From assembly GCA_902777325.1 (NCBI GenBank), contig CACYTH010000005.1:1-64000 (forward strand): a DNA stretch of 64,000 nt, in the 5' to 3' direction. This DNA is from an uncultured Coriobacteriaceae bacterium (GTDB lineage: Bacteria > Actinomycetota > Coriobacteriia > Coriobacteriales > Atopobiaceae). Both the position numbers and the translations under genes were made by a program. Below the pieces are notes generated by a model. That model searched no databases. It worked only from the letters and a program-made list of their open reading frames with translations, and was not told the DNA's origin. Below are positions 18,132-25,568 of the stretch, one piece after another (the first letter of the stretch is position 1; each line of letters starts with the position of its first letter).

Positions 18132-19432
18132 TGGCTTATCTGATCAAGGGTGCCCATGTAGTAGACCCCCAGGTGGGTTTGGACGGCATTCGTGACGTGC
18201 TCGTCGAGGACAAGCAGATCGTCGAGGTCGCCGAGGCGATCGAGGCCGCCGAGGGCGTCGAGGTCATCGATGGTGCCGGCAAGTACCTCGTGCCCGGCCT
18301 CGTGGACATGCACGTTCACTTCCGTGATCCCGGCTTCGAGTACAAGGAGACCATCGCAAGCGGCTCGCGTGCCGCTGCGCACGGCGGCTTCACCGACGTC
18401 GCGACCATGCCCAACACCGACCCGGTGACCGACACCGGCGCCGAGATCCGCTATCAGATCGATGCCGCCCGTCGAGCCGGCCTGGTGCACGTGCGTCCCA
18501 TGGGCGCGCTCACCCGCGGCGAGAAGGGCGAGTCCCTCGCCGAGATCGGCGACATGGTCGTAGAGGGCGCCTCCGCCTTCTCCGATGACGGCCACGGTGT
18601 CCAGAGTGCCGGCATGATGAAGACCTGCATGGCCTACGTGAGCCAGTTCGACCGCGTCGTGTGCGCGCACTGCGAGGTCGAGAGCCTGACCAAGAACGGC
18701 GTCATCAACTCTGGTCGCGCCGCCACGCGCCTTGGCATGTTCGGCTGGCCCGCACTTGGCGAGGAGCTCGAGATCTGGCGTGACATCGAGCTCTGCCGCT
18801 CGACGGGCTGCGCGCTGCACATCTGCCACATCTCCACGGCCAAGGGCCTCGAGATGGTCAAGGCCGCAAAGGCCGAGGGCCTGCCCGTCACCTGCGAGGT
18901 GACCCCGCATCACCTCTTCCTCAACGACGAGGACATCGACGACACCTACAACACCTACAACACCAACCTCAAGATGAACCCGCCCCTGCGCAAGAAGTCC
19001 GACATGGAAGCGCTGGTCGATGGCATCATCGACGGGTCGATCGACTGCGTCGTCACCGACCACGCCCCGCATGCCAAGCATGAGAAGGACTGCGAGTGGG
19101 AGATCGCCTTCTTTGGCACCATCGGCCTCGAGACCTCGCTGCCGCTCATGATCACCAACCTCGTGGACACCGGCAAGATGAGCTGGGACCGCCTGGTCGA
19201 GGTCATGGCCGTCAACCCGCGCCGCCTGCTCCGTTGCAACCCCGTCAAGATTGAGGCCGGCTCGCAGGCCGACCTCACCCTCATCGATCCCAAACGCGAG
19301 ATCGACGTGACCGAGGACTACTTCGAGAGCAAGTCCAAGAACTCTGCCTTCTTGGGCCAGCATCTCACCGGCGTCGCCACCGACGTCCTGATGGCTGGCA
19401 AGCGCACGCTCATCGACGGCGTCGTGGCGTAG
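18131..19432 (+). CDS. pyrC: Dihydroorotase (PyrC, type I)
   Basis: PyrC closes carbamoyl aspartate to dihydroorotate. The 433-residue product belongs to the amidohydrolase superfamily. It has the metal-binding DMHVHFRDPG with His61 and His63, further histidines in HCEVES and HICHIS, and the catalytic Asp near 310 in TDHAPH. The length and motifs fit the large type I enzymes of Gram-positive bacteria. It is followed by 172 bases before pyrK, the only wide gap in the operon; the gap holds a 14-bp inverted repeat. Confidence 0.96.
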   Translation: MAYLIKGAHVVDPQVGLDGIRDVLVEDKQIVEVAEAIEAAEGVEVIDGAGKYLVPGLVDMHVHFRDPGFEYKETIASGSRAAAHGGFTDVATMPNTDPVTDTGAEIRYQIDAARRAGLVHVRPMGALTRGEKGESLAEIGDMVVEGASAFSDDGHGVQSAGMMKTCMAYVSQFDRVVCAHCEVESLTKNGVINSGRAATRLGMFGWPALGEELEIWRDIELCRSTGCALHICHISTAKGLEMVKAAKAEGLPVTCEVTPHHLFLNDEDIDDTYNTYNTNLKMNPPLRKKSDMEALVDGIIDGSIDCVVTDHAPHAKHEKDCEWEIAFFGTIGLETSLPLMITNLVDTGKMSWDRLVEVMAVNPRRLLRCNPVKIEAGSQADLTLIDPKREIDVTEDYFESKSKNSAFLGQHLTGVATDVLMAGKRTLIDGVVA

Positions 19433-19454
19433 GGCAAACTCACTAGTCTGCCAG

Positions 19455-19486
19455 ACGGGCCTTCCTCCGCGAGGGGGAGGGCCCGT
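19455..19486 (+). other. Inverted repeat in the pyrC-pyrK gap
   Basis: Positions 19455-19468 pair with 19473-19486 (14 bp, two G-U pairs). There is no T-run after the stem, so it is not a convincing intrinsic terminator; it may stabilise or separate transcript segments. Nothing else was recognised in 19433-19604. Confidence 0.5.
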
Positions 19487-19604
19487 TCCATGAGAAGCCG
19501 GCATCCCAAGTTGTCGTATCTCGATGGGTGCGCGTCCAAGGGTTGGGCTGCCGCCGCCCATTCGATTACCATGAGTGTCATCAAGCGAGGAGAAAAGGAG
19601 CCGC

Positions 19605-20420
19605 ATGGAAGCATCAAACACCAGGCTTTGGCCCTTTGAGGTGGTGAGCAACGAGCCGATCGCCCATGACATCTGGCGTCTCGTCATCGCGTCTGACATG
19701 GCGTCCGAGATCGAGCCCGGCCAGTTCATGAATCTGCAGGTGCCCGGTGATGGGTCACACATCCTGCGCATACCCCTCTCGTTCGCCTCCTCCCATGGCC
19801 CGAGTGGCACCGTGGAGCTGATCTATGCCGTGGTGGGCGAGGGCACCAGGCGCCTCACCATGATGGAGGCGGGGGAGACCTCGACCCTGGTCGGCCCCTC
19901 CGGACATGGCTGGCGCCTCCCCACAGCTTCCGGAAGGTCGCTTCTGGTAGCCGGTGGCGTGGGCCTGCCGCCCGTCATGGCAGCCGCTCGGATGCTTGCC
20001 GAGCAGGGGCTGGGCTTTGACGCGATCGTGGGGGCCCAGACTGCCGACCGTCACCCGGAGGCGCAGATCGACCTCCTCCGCGGCCTGCCGTCAAACGACC
20101 TATGCGACTGCGCGCGTCGCGTGCTCGTCACGACCGATGACGGCACGCTCGGCATAAGGGGCTTCACGACCGACGCCATGGCCAAGCTCCTCGAGGAGCG
20201 CAGCTACGCCCAGGTCTACACCTGCGGGCCCAACGTCATGATGGCGGGTGTCGCCAGGCTCGCGCGCGAGCACGGCATCGACTGCCAGGTCTCCATGGAG
20301 CGCATGATGGGTTGCGGCTTTGGCGCCTGCGCCTGCTGTAACGTCGGCATGTCCCAGGGCGGCTACGCGCTCTGCTGCCAGGACGGACCGGTCTTCGATG
20401 CCGAGGAGGTGGCGTGGTGA
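19605..20420 (+). CDS. pyrK: Dihydroorotate dehydrogenase electron transfer subunit PyrK
   Basis: PyrK carries FAD and a [2Fe-2S] cluster and passes electrons from dihydroorotate oxidation by PyrD to NAD. The 271-residue product has a ferredoxin-reductase-like FAD domain (residues 10-100, with LRIPLSFAS), an NAD domain (VAGGVGLPPVMAAARML, VYTCGPNVMMAGV) and the cluster cysteines C237, C242, C245 and C257 in CGFGACACCN...ALCCQDGPVF. AAAAGGAG at 19593-19600 supports the ATG at 19605. It overlaps pyrD, and the pair forms the class 1B enzyme. Confidence 0.95.
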   Translation: MEASNTRLWPFEVVSNEPIAHDIWRLVIASDMASEIEPGQFMNLQVPGDGSHILRIPLSFASSHGPSGTVELIYAVVGEGTRRLTMMEAGETSTLVGPSGHGWRLPTASGRSLLVAGGVGLPPVMAAARMLAEQGLGFDAIVGAQTADRHPEAQIDLLRGLPSNDLCDCARRVLVTTDDGTLGIRGFTTDAMAKLLEERSYAQVYTCGPNVMMAGVARLAREHGIDCQVSMERMMGCGFGACACCNVGMSQGGYALCCQDGPVFDAEEVAW

Positions 20421-21343
20421 GTGTGAACATGGCCGTCAACCTGGGCGGCATTGCCATGAGGAACCCCCTCAACACGGCTTCGGGCACCTACGGCAACGGC
20501 TGGCAGTTCGAGGGCTTCTATGACGTTGGCACGACCATGGGCGCCATCACCTGCAAGGGCGTTGCGGCCGAGCCCTGGGACGGCAATCCCGCCCCTCGCC
20601 TTGCCGAGCTCTCGGGCTCTGCCATCATGAACTCCGTCGGTCTGCAGAACCCTGGCGTCGCCTCCTTCGTCGAGCAGTACGGCGGCTACCTGCAGGGGCT
20701 GCGCGACAAGGGCTGCCAGGTCATCTGCCAGGTCGCCGGCCACTCCATCGACAAGTACGTGCGGGCGACCGAGCTCTACGAGGAGCTGGCTCCCTTTGCC
20801 TCGGGCTTCGAGATCAACATCTCCTGCCCCAACATTGCGGCGGGCGGTGCGGCCATGGGTGCCACGCCTGCGGCCGCCGCTGAGGTCATGCGTGCCGTCA
20901 GGCCCCTCACGAAGCGTCCCGTCATCGTCAAGATGGCGCCGCACGACGTGGCCGAGATCGGCCGAGCGCTCGAGGACGCGGGCGCGGACGCCCTTTCGCT
21001 CATCAACACGATCCCGGGCATGAGCATCGACGTGCGCACGCGCAAGAGCCGCCTCTCGCGCCCCACGGCCGGCGTGTCTGGTCCCGCCATCCATGCCATT
21101 GCCGTGCGCATGGTCTGGGAGTGCGCAAAGGCCGTGTCCATCCCGCTTTGCGGCATCGGTGGCGTGAGCTCCGCCGAGGACGCCGCAGAGATGATCCTTG
21201 CCGGGGCGACGGCCGTCTCCCTGGGCACGGTCAACATGTACGACCCCGCCTGCGCGCCGCGCATCCTGGCCGACCTCGAGCAGTGGGTCGAGTCGCAGGG
21301 GGTTTCCGATATCAACGACCTGATTGGAGCATTCGAATGCTAA
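20417..21343 (+). CDS. pyrD: Dihydroorotate dehydrogenase (class 1B) catalytic subunit
   Basis: PyrD oxidises dihydroorotate to orotate with FMN. The 308-residue product has MAVNLGGIAMRNPLNTASGTYG at the N-terminus, the substrate/FMN segments MNSVGLQNPG and INISCPNI, and the phosphate-binding GIGGVSSAEDAAEMILAGATAV. The active-site cysteine of class 1B enzymes is expected in the NISCPN segment. The GTG at 20417 overlaps the pyrK stop (GTGA) and follows GAGGAGG at 20403-20409 by seven bases; the GTG at 20414 is an alternative. It overlaps pyrF by seven bases. Confidence 0.95.
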   Translation: MSVNMAVNLGGIAMRNPLNTASGTYGNGWQFEGFYDVGTTMGAITCKGVAAEPWDGNPAPRLAELSGSAIMNSVGLQNPGVASFVEQYGGYLQGLRDKGCQVICQVAGHSIDKYVRATELYEELAPFASGFEINISCPNIAAGGAAMGATPAAAAEVMRAVRPLTKRPVIVKMAPHDVAEIGRALEDAGADALSLINTIPGMSIDVRTRKSRLSRPTAGVSGPAIHAIAVRMVWECAKAVSIPLCGIGGVSSAEDAAEMILAGATAVSLGTVNMYDPACAPRILADLEQWVESQGVSDINDLIGAFEC

Positions 21344-22059
21344 ACGAGCAGCAGGCGCGCGACGCCATCATCGTCGCCATGGACTGTGACCGCGAGACCG
21401 CCCTCGACCTTGCCGACAAGCTGTCCGGCAAGGCGGTGTGGGTCAAGGTGGGCATGACGCTCTTCTATCGCTATGGGCCCGCCATCGTCGATGACATGCG
21501 TGCCCGTGGGCTGCGCGTCTTCCTCGACCTCAAGCTGCACGACATCCCGTTCCAGATCAGGGGCGCCGCCTTCTCCGCGTCGCTCACTGGTGCCGACATC
21601 CTCTCCATCCACGGCCTTGGCGGTGCCCAGATGATCGCCGAGGGCCGCGCCGGTGCCGAGGAGGCCGCTGCGGAGCGCGGGGGAGAGCGCACCAAGCTGG
21701 TCGCCATCTCCGTCCTGACGAGCATGGACGCCGAGGCACTTGCCTCGATCGGCGTCGAGTCTCCCATCGCCGAGGAGGTAGCGCGCCTCGCCTCGCTGGC
21801 CGTCGGCGCGGGCTCCGACGGCATCGTCTGCTCCCCGCAGGAGGCAGCCGAGATGCGTGCGCTGCTCGGTCCGGATGCGCTCATCGTGTGCCCCGGCGTG
21901 CGCCCTGCAGGCTCTGCGGTGGGTGACCAGAAGCGCGTAGCAACCCCTGCGGCAACCATCGCAGCGGGAGCCTCGAAGCTCGTTGTGGGCCGCCCGATCA
22001 CCCATGCGGATGACCCTGCAGCTGCGTTCGAGGCAATCGTCGCAGAGCTCATGGCGTAG
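21337..22059 (+). CDS. pyrF: Orotidine 5'-phosphate decarboxylase
   Basis: PyrF converts OMP to UMP. The 240-residue product has IIVAMDCDRETALDLADKL at the N-terminus, the catalytic FLDLKLHDIP with Asp64, Lys66 and Asp69, and the phosphate-binding VVGRPITHADDP near the C-terminus. It is the last gene of the operon. pyrE (orotate phosphoribosyltransferase) and carAB are not in this window, so the pathway must be completed elsewhere. Confidence 0.96.
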   Translation: MLNEQQARDAIIVAMDCDRETALDLADKLSGKAVWVKVGMTLFYRYGPAIVDDMRARGLRVFLDLKLHDIPFQIRGAAFSASLTGADILSIHGLGGAQMIAEGRAGAEEAAAERGGERTKLVAISVLTSMDAEALASIGVESPIAEEVARLASLAVGAGSDGIVCSPQEAAEMRALLGPDALIVCPGVRPAGSAVGDQKRVATPAATIAAGASKLVVGRPITHADDPAAAFEAIVAELMA

Positions 22060-22077
22060 CCCTTTTGCCAGCTAAAA

Positions 22078-22150
22078 GCCCTATTCAAGCAAAATGGGGT
22101 CTTTTGGTCACACTTAATGCAGAAATATGTGCGACTTACTTGAAGAGGGC
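22078..22150 (+). other. Branched inverted-repeat element downstream of pyrF
   Basis: Positions 22078-22089 pair with 22139-22150 (12 bp, one mismatch). Inside, CAAAA/TTTTG (22090-22094 with 22103-22107) forms a second stem, and CACA/TGTG (22110-22113 with 22128-22131) a possible third. The whole can be drawn as a three-way junction. It lies before the mihF promoter, so it would be transcribed as part of the pyr 3' region. It has no T-run and matches no RNA family that I recognise. Confidence 0.5.
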
Positions 22151-22200
22151 TTGATAAACATGGGTCTGAGCGTCAATATAGTTTCTCGGCAGTTTTGACC

Positions 22201-22209
22201 TGCTAGTAT
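22201..22209 (+). promoter_or_regulatory. Extended -10 promoter of mihF-gmk-rpoZ
   Basis: TGCTAGTAT at 22201-22209 is an extended -10 box, 54 bases before the mihF start. A TTGATA at 22151 is too far upstream to serve as its -35. Confidence 0.45.
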
Positions 22210-22262
22210 GACAATGTCAGCAATTGATGTGCATTCGTACACATTCGATGTTTGGAGGAATC

Positions 22263-22571
22263 ATGCCACTACCCCAGCTCACCGATGAGCAGCGCAAGGC
22301 TGCCCTTGAGAAGGCCGCTGCCGCTCGTCATGCCCGTGCGGAGCTGCGCGATAAGATCAAGAAGGGCGAGATGACCCTCGAGGAGGTCCTCGACTCCGAC
22401 GATCCCATCGCTTCTCGCATGAAGGTCTCCGCCCTCATCGAGTCGCTGCCTGGCTACGGCAAGGCCAAGGCCGCCAAGATCATGAACGAGCTGGGCATCT
22501 CCCCGTCGCGTCGCGTCAAGGGCCTTGGCGCCCGTCAGCGCGAGCAGCTGCTCGAGACCCTCGCAAAGTAG
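22263..22571 (+). CDS. mihF: Integration host factor, actinobacterial type (mIHF)
   Basis: mIHF is a small nucleoid-associated protein of actinobacteria that binds and bends DNA. The 102-residue product has a basic N-terminal helix (EQRKAALEKAAAARHARAELRDKI), then KGEMTLEEVL and the helix-two-turn-helix segment MKVSALIESLPGYGKAKAAKIMNELGI typical of the family. TTGGAGGAA at 22251-22259 supports the ATG at 22263. It overlaps gmk by one base. The mihF-gmk-rpoZ order is the same as in mycobacteria and streptomycetes, a clear actinobacterial marker. Confidence 0.93.
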   Translation: MPLPQLTDEQRKAALEKAAAARHARAELRDKIKKGEMTLEEVLDSDDPIASRMKVSALIESLPGYGKAKAAKIMNELGISPSRRVKGLGARQREQLLETLAK

Positions 22572-23164
22572 TGGAGCGCAGAGCCAGACTCTTTGTAGTT
22601 TCGGGACCGTCAGGTGTCGGGAAGGGGACGCTCGTCTCGCGTGTGCGAGACAGGATTCCCAACCTGGGCCTGACGGTTTCTGCAACTACGAGAGACCCGC
22701 GACCCGGAGAGGTCCCAGACGTCTCCTACCACTTCATCACGGAGGACGAGTTCGAGCGTCTTGAGGCCGAGGGCGCCTTCCTCGAGTGGGACGGCCACTT
22801 TGGGAGCCATTACGGCACCTTGTGGAGCGAGGTGAACCCTCATCTCGAGCAGGGCAATTCCGTCATTCTCGAGATTGACGTCAAGGGCGCATTCAACGTG
22901 CGCAAGGCGCTGCCGGAGGCCGTGCTGATCTTTGTCGCCCCGCCCTCGATCGAGGAGCTGGAGGCGCGTCTGCGCGGACGTGGTGCCGAGAACGAGGCCC
23001 AGATCGCACAGCGGCTCGAGCGCGTCGAGATGGAGATGGGGTACGCCCCCCAGTACGACGAGATTCTTGTCAACGATGACCTAGATCAGGCGACCCGTGC
23101 CCTCGAGGAGCTGATCAGGCGATACGAAACCGATGGAGGTACCGACCAAGATGGCAATCACTAA
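22571..23164 (+). CDS. gmk: Guanylate kinase
   Basis: Gmk phosphorylates GMP to GDP. The 197-residue product has the P-loop SGPSGVGKGT (11-20), the GMP-binding SATTRDPRPGEVPDVSYHFI and the lid segment with RLRGRGAENEAQIAQRL. The GTG start overlaps the mihF stop (TAGTG). rpoZ starts inside its last 14 bases, so the three genes are translationally coupled. Confidence 0.96.
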   Translation: MERRARLFVVSGPSGVGKGTLVSRVRDRIPNLGLTVSATTRDPRPGEVPDVSYHFITEDEFERLEAEGAFLEWDGHFGSHYGTLWSEVNPHLEQGNSVILEIDVKGAFNVRKALPEAVLIFVAPPSIEELEARLRGRGAENEAQIAQRLERVEMEMGYAPQYDEILVNDDLDQATRALEELIRRYETDGGTDQDGNH

Positions 23165-23444
23165 GCCCGAGATCGATAGCCTGCTCGAGAAGACCGAGCA
23201 CAACCCCTTCCTGCTGTGCTCCATTGCGTCCAAGCGCGCATGCGACATCAACAACATGGTCCGCGGCCAGCACCTTCGCGTGGCTGCCGTGCAGGAGTTC
23301 GACGACATCACGCCGGTCATCTCCGGCGAGGACCCCGTCTCCATCGCCATGGAGGAGATCGAGTCCGGCACGCTGAGCTTCGTGCAGGATGCCTTTGACG
23401 AGGATATCAAGGGCTCCAACAAGCAAGTCCAGCAGAACCTCTAA
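23151..23444 (+). CDS. rpoZ: RNA polymerase omega subunit
   Basis: Omega helps to assemble and stabilise RNA polymerase by clamping the beta' subunit. The 97-residue product has the conserved PEIDSLLEK, LCSIASKRACDINNMV and IAMEEIESGTLSF segments. The ATG at 23151 follows GATGGAGGT by ten bases; an upstream in-frame start at 23133 lies deeper in gmk and lacks its own site. It overlaps the end of gmk by 14 bases. Confidence 0.94.
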   Translation: MAITKPEIDSLLEKTEHNPFLLCSIASKRACDINNMVRGQHLRVAAVQEFDDITPVISGEDPVSIAMEEIESGTLSFVQDAFDEDIKGSNKQVQQNL

Positions 23445-23447
23445 CCC

Positions 23448-24683
23448 ATGACTAAGCGCGTCTGCCTGGTTCACTACCACGAGATCGGCCTCAAGGGCAA
23501 GAATCGTGCGACCTTCGAGAACCAGCTGGTTAACAATCTGCACAGGGCACTGCGCGGGCATGGCGTGGAGAGCATCAAGCGCGTGAGCGGCCACATTCTA
23601 GTGTCGTTTGCCTCCGGACAGGCGACTATGGACCAAGCCCGCGTGATCGCGCAGGTTCCTGGCGTCGCCCGCGTGTCGCTTGCATACCTTTGCGGGCTCG
23701 ACGAGACCGAGTACTGCGCCGCCGCCGTGCAGGCGCTGGGCGAGGCGGGGCCCTTCGAGACCTTCAAGGTGCATGCCCGCCGTTCCTCCACAAGCTACGA
23801 GCTGCACACGCTCGACATTCACCGTCTGGTGGGAGGCGTGCTCTGTGAGGCGTTCCCCACCAAGAAGGTGCAGATGCACGACCCCGACGTCATCGTCTAC
23901 GTCCTGGTGGTGCAGGGGAGCGTATACGTGTACGCGTCCTCCATGGTCGGTGTGGGTGGCCTTCCAGTGGGTACCGCCGGCAAGGTGGTGACCCTGCTCT
24001 CCAGTGGCTTTGACTCTCCGGTCGCCACATGGATGGTCGGCCGCCGTGGCGCCGTCTGCGTTCCGGTCCACTTCTCCGGTCGTCCCATGACCGCGGACAC
24101 CAGCGAATGGCTGTGCCGCGACATCGTGGACGCCCTTGCGCCGGCCGGCCTCATTGGTCGCCTCTATGTGGTGCCCTTTGGCGAGCGTCAGCGCGAGATC
24201 TCTCTTGCCGTGCCTCAAAGCCTGCGCATCATCACCTATCGCCGCGTCATGCTGGCGGTGGCTGAGCGCATCGCTCAGATCGAGGGAGCAAAGGCTCTGG
24301 TTACGGGCGAGTCCCTCGGTCAGGTGGCCTCTCAGACGCTCGACAACATCGCCGCGGTCAACGAGATGGTGTCCATGCCGGTGCTGCGCCCGCTCATCGG
24401 CTCCGACAAAATGGAGATCATGCGTCGTGCCGAGCAGATCGGAACGCATGAGATCAGCTCGCAGTCTGCCGAGGATTGCTGCACGCTGTTCATGCCGCGT
24501 CGTCCCGAGACGCATGCGCGCATCGACGCCGTTCACGAGGCGTGGGACTCCTTTGACCATGACGCGATGATTGAGCAGCTCGTCGATGCCGTCGAGTACC
24601 AGGACTTCGACCACTGCCCAAGCTACAGGCCGCCAAAGAGCATGCGCGCGTGGCACAGAGAGCTTGCACCAGCTCACGAGTAG
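23448..24683 (+). CDS. thiI: tRNA 4-thiouridine synthetase ThiI
   Basis: ThiI adenylates uridine 8 of tRNA for sulfur insertion and can serve thiamine thiazole synthesis. The 411-residue product has an N-terminal ferredoxin-like and THUMP region (1-170), a PP-loop LLSSGFDSPVA at about 183-193, TGESLGQVASQT and CCTLFMPRRPETHA. It lacks the C-terminal rhodanese domain of the E. coli enzyme, like other Gram-positive ThiI proteins, so sulfur must come from a separate desulfurase. It starts three bases after rpoZ. Confidence 0.93.
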   Translation: MTKRVCLVHYHEIGLKGKNRATFENQLVNNLHRALRGHGVESIKRVSGHILVSFASGQATMDQARVIAQVPGVARVSLAYLCGLDETEYCAAAVQALGEAGPFETFKVHARRSSTSYELHTLDIHRLVGGVLCEAFPTKKVQMHDPDVIVYVLVVQGSVYVYASSMVGVGGLPVGTAGKVVTLLSSGFDSPVATWMVGRRGAVCVPVHFSGRPMTADTSEWLCRDIVDALAPAGLIGRLYVVPFGERQREISLAVPQSLRIITYRRVMLAVAERIAQIEGAKALVTGESLGQVASQTLDNIAAVNEMVSMPVLRPLIGSDKMEIMRRAEQIGTHEISSQSAEDCCTLFMPRRPETHARIDAVHEAWDSFDHDAMIEQLVDAVEYQDFDHCPSYRPPKSMRAWHRELAPAHE

Positions 24684-24794
24684 GTACGTATAAACGCTGG
24701 TAGATGCCCTTATTAGCCAAGAGACCTACCAGAGCGCGAGTGTCGAGCTACCTTGCGCCAACGCAAGTTCAGACTCACGGACAAGTACAAGCCG

Positions 24795-24825
24795 ATCACC
24801 CCCATGATGGTATGGGGGTGATTTC
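24795..24825 (+). terminator. Perfect 11-bp hairpin that terminates thiI and covers the comEA ribosome-binding site
   Basis: ATCACCCCCAT (24795-24805) pairs perfectly with ATGGGGGTGAT (24812-24822) and is followed by TTCTT. The comEA start codon is at 24828, and its only plausible Shine-Dalgarno sequence, GGGGGTGA, lies in the 3' arm. The element may therefore act as a terminator, as a translational block, or both. A second inverted repeat (24697-24703 with 24726-24732) lies upstream. Confidence 0.65.
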
Positions 24826-24827
24826 TT

Positions 24828-25568
24828 ATGGCTCAACGAAGAGTGCAGACGCCGCTTTCGCGAAGGATCCTGCGGAGGATGGGCTTTGTGGGAGGCAGGG
24901 CTCAAGTGGTGGCCCTGCTTGCGCTTGCGTGTGCGGCGGGAGGTGCAGGAGCCCTCTGGCAAGGTCGTGACCTGCACGAGCTCGTGATAGAGCGTAGCGC
25001 CGCGGCGGATGAGCCGGCGGATGCGGAGGGGGAGGATGTCGAGCCTCCTTCGGAGGATGCGACCCAGAGCGAGGGCGAGGTAGTCGAACGCGAGGCCGAG
25101 GCGCACTTCGTGGTGCATGTCGATGGGGCGGTGGGGGAGCCTGGGGTGGTGGAGCTTACGGGCACTGACCTGCGCGTGTACGATGCCGTGGGCCTGGCGG
25201 GCGGTCTTTTGGACGATGCCGATACCTCTCAGGTGAACCTGGCGGAGCCCCTCTCCGATGGTGCGAAGATACACATTCCGCGCGAGGGGGAGCAGGCCGA
25301 GCAGCCTGAGGGCTCGCAGCAGCCCTTGGCGGGGCAAGCGCAGACTTCCGGTGCGACGGGGTCGGGACAGGCGACGCTGCTGGTCAACATCAACACGGCC
25401 ACGTCCGAGGAGCTGCAGACCCTGAGTGGCGTGGGCGAGGCCACTGCACAGGCGATCATCGAGGAGCGCCAGCGGGGCGGCCCCTTTGCGGCGCCGGAGG
25501 ACCTCATGCGCGTCCCCGGAATAGGCGAGAAGAAGTTTGCCAAGGTGAAGGACTCGATCTGTGTCTGA
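24828..25568 (+). CDS. comEA: Competence DNA receptor ComEA
   Basis: ComEA is a membrane-anchored double-stranded DNA receptor used in transformation. The 246-residue product has a basic N-terminus and one transmembrane segment (about 25-44), an acidic linker rich in Glu/Asp, an SLBB domain (about 93-152, VVHVDGAVGEPGVVEL) and a C-terminal helix-hairpin-helix DNA-binding domain (about 186-245, VNINTATSEELQTLSGVGEA, PEDLMRVPGIGEKKFAKVK). The length is normal for Gram-positive ComEA. It overlaps comEC by eight bases. Its ribosome-binding site lies in a hairpin. Confidence 0.94.
   Translation: MAQRRVQTPLSRRILRRMGFVGGRAQVVALLALACAAGGAGALWQGRDLHELVIERSAAADEPADAEGEDVEPPSEDATQSEGEVVEREAEAHFVVHVDGAVGEPGVVELTGTDLRVYDAVGLAGGLLDDADTSQVNLAEPLSDGAKIHIPREGEQAEQPEGSQQPLAGQAQTSGATGSGQATLLVNINTATSEELQTLSGVGEATAQAIIEERQRGGPFAAPEDLMRVPGIGEKKFAKVKDSICV

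Noticed and set aside
17936-19810. Minus-strand open frame of 624 codons opposite pyrB/pyrC
   Set aside because: Spans two real genes and the intergenic hairpin; its translation shows only biased composition.
22060-22262. Purine or guanidine riboswitch upstream of mihF-gmk
   Set aside because: The branched repeat lies before the predicted mihF promoter and shows none of the conserved core bases of those riboswitches.
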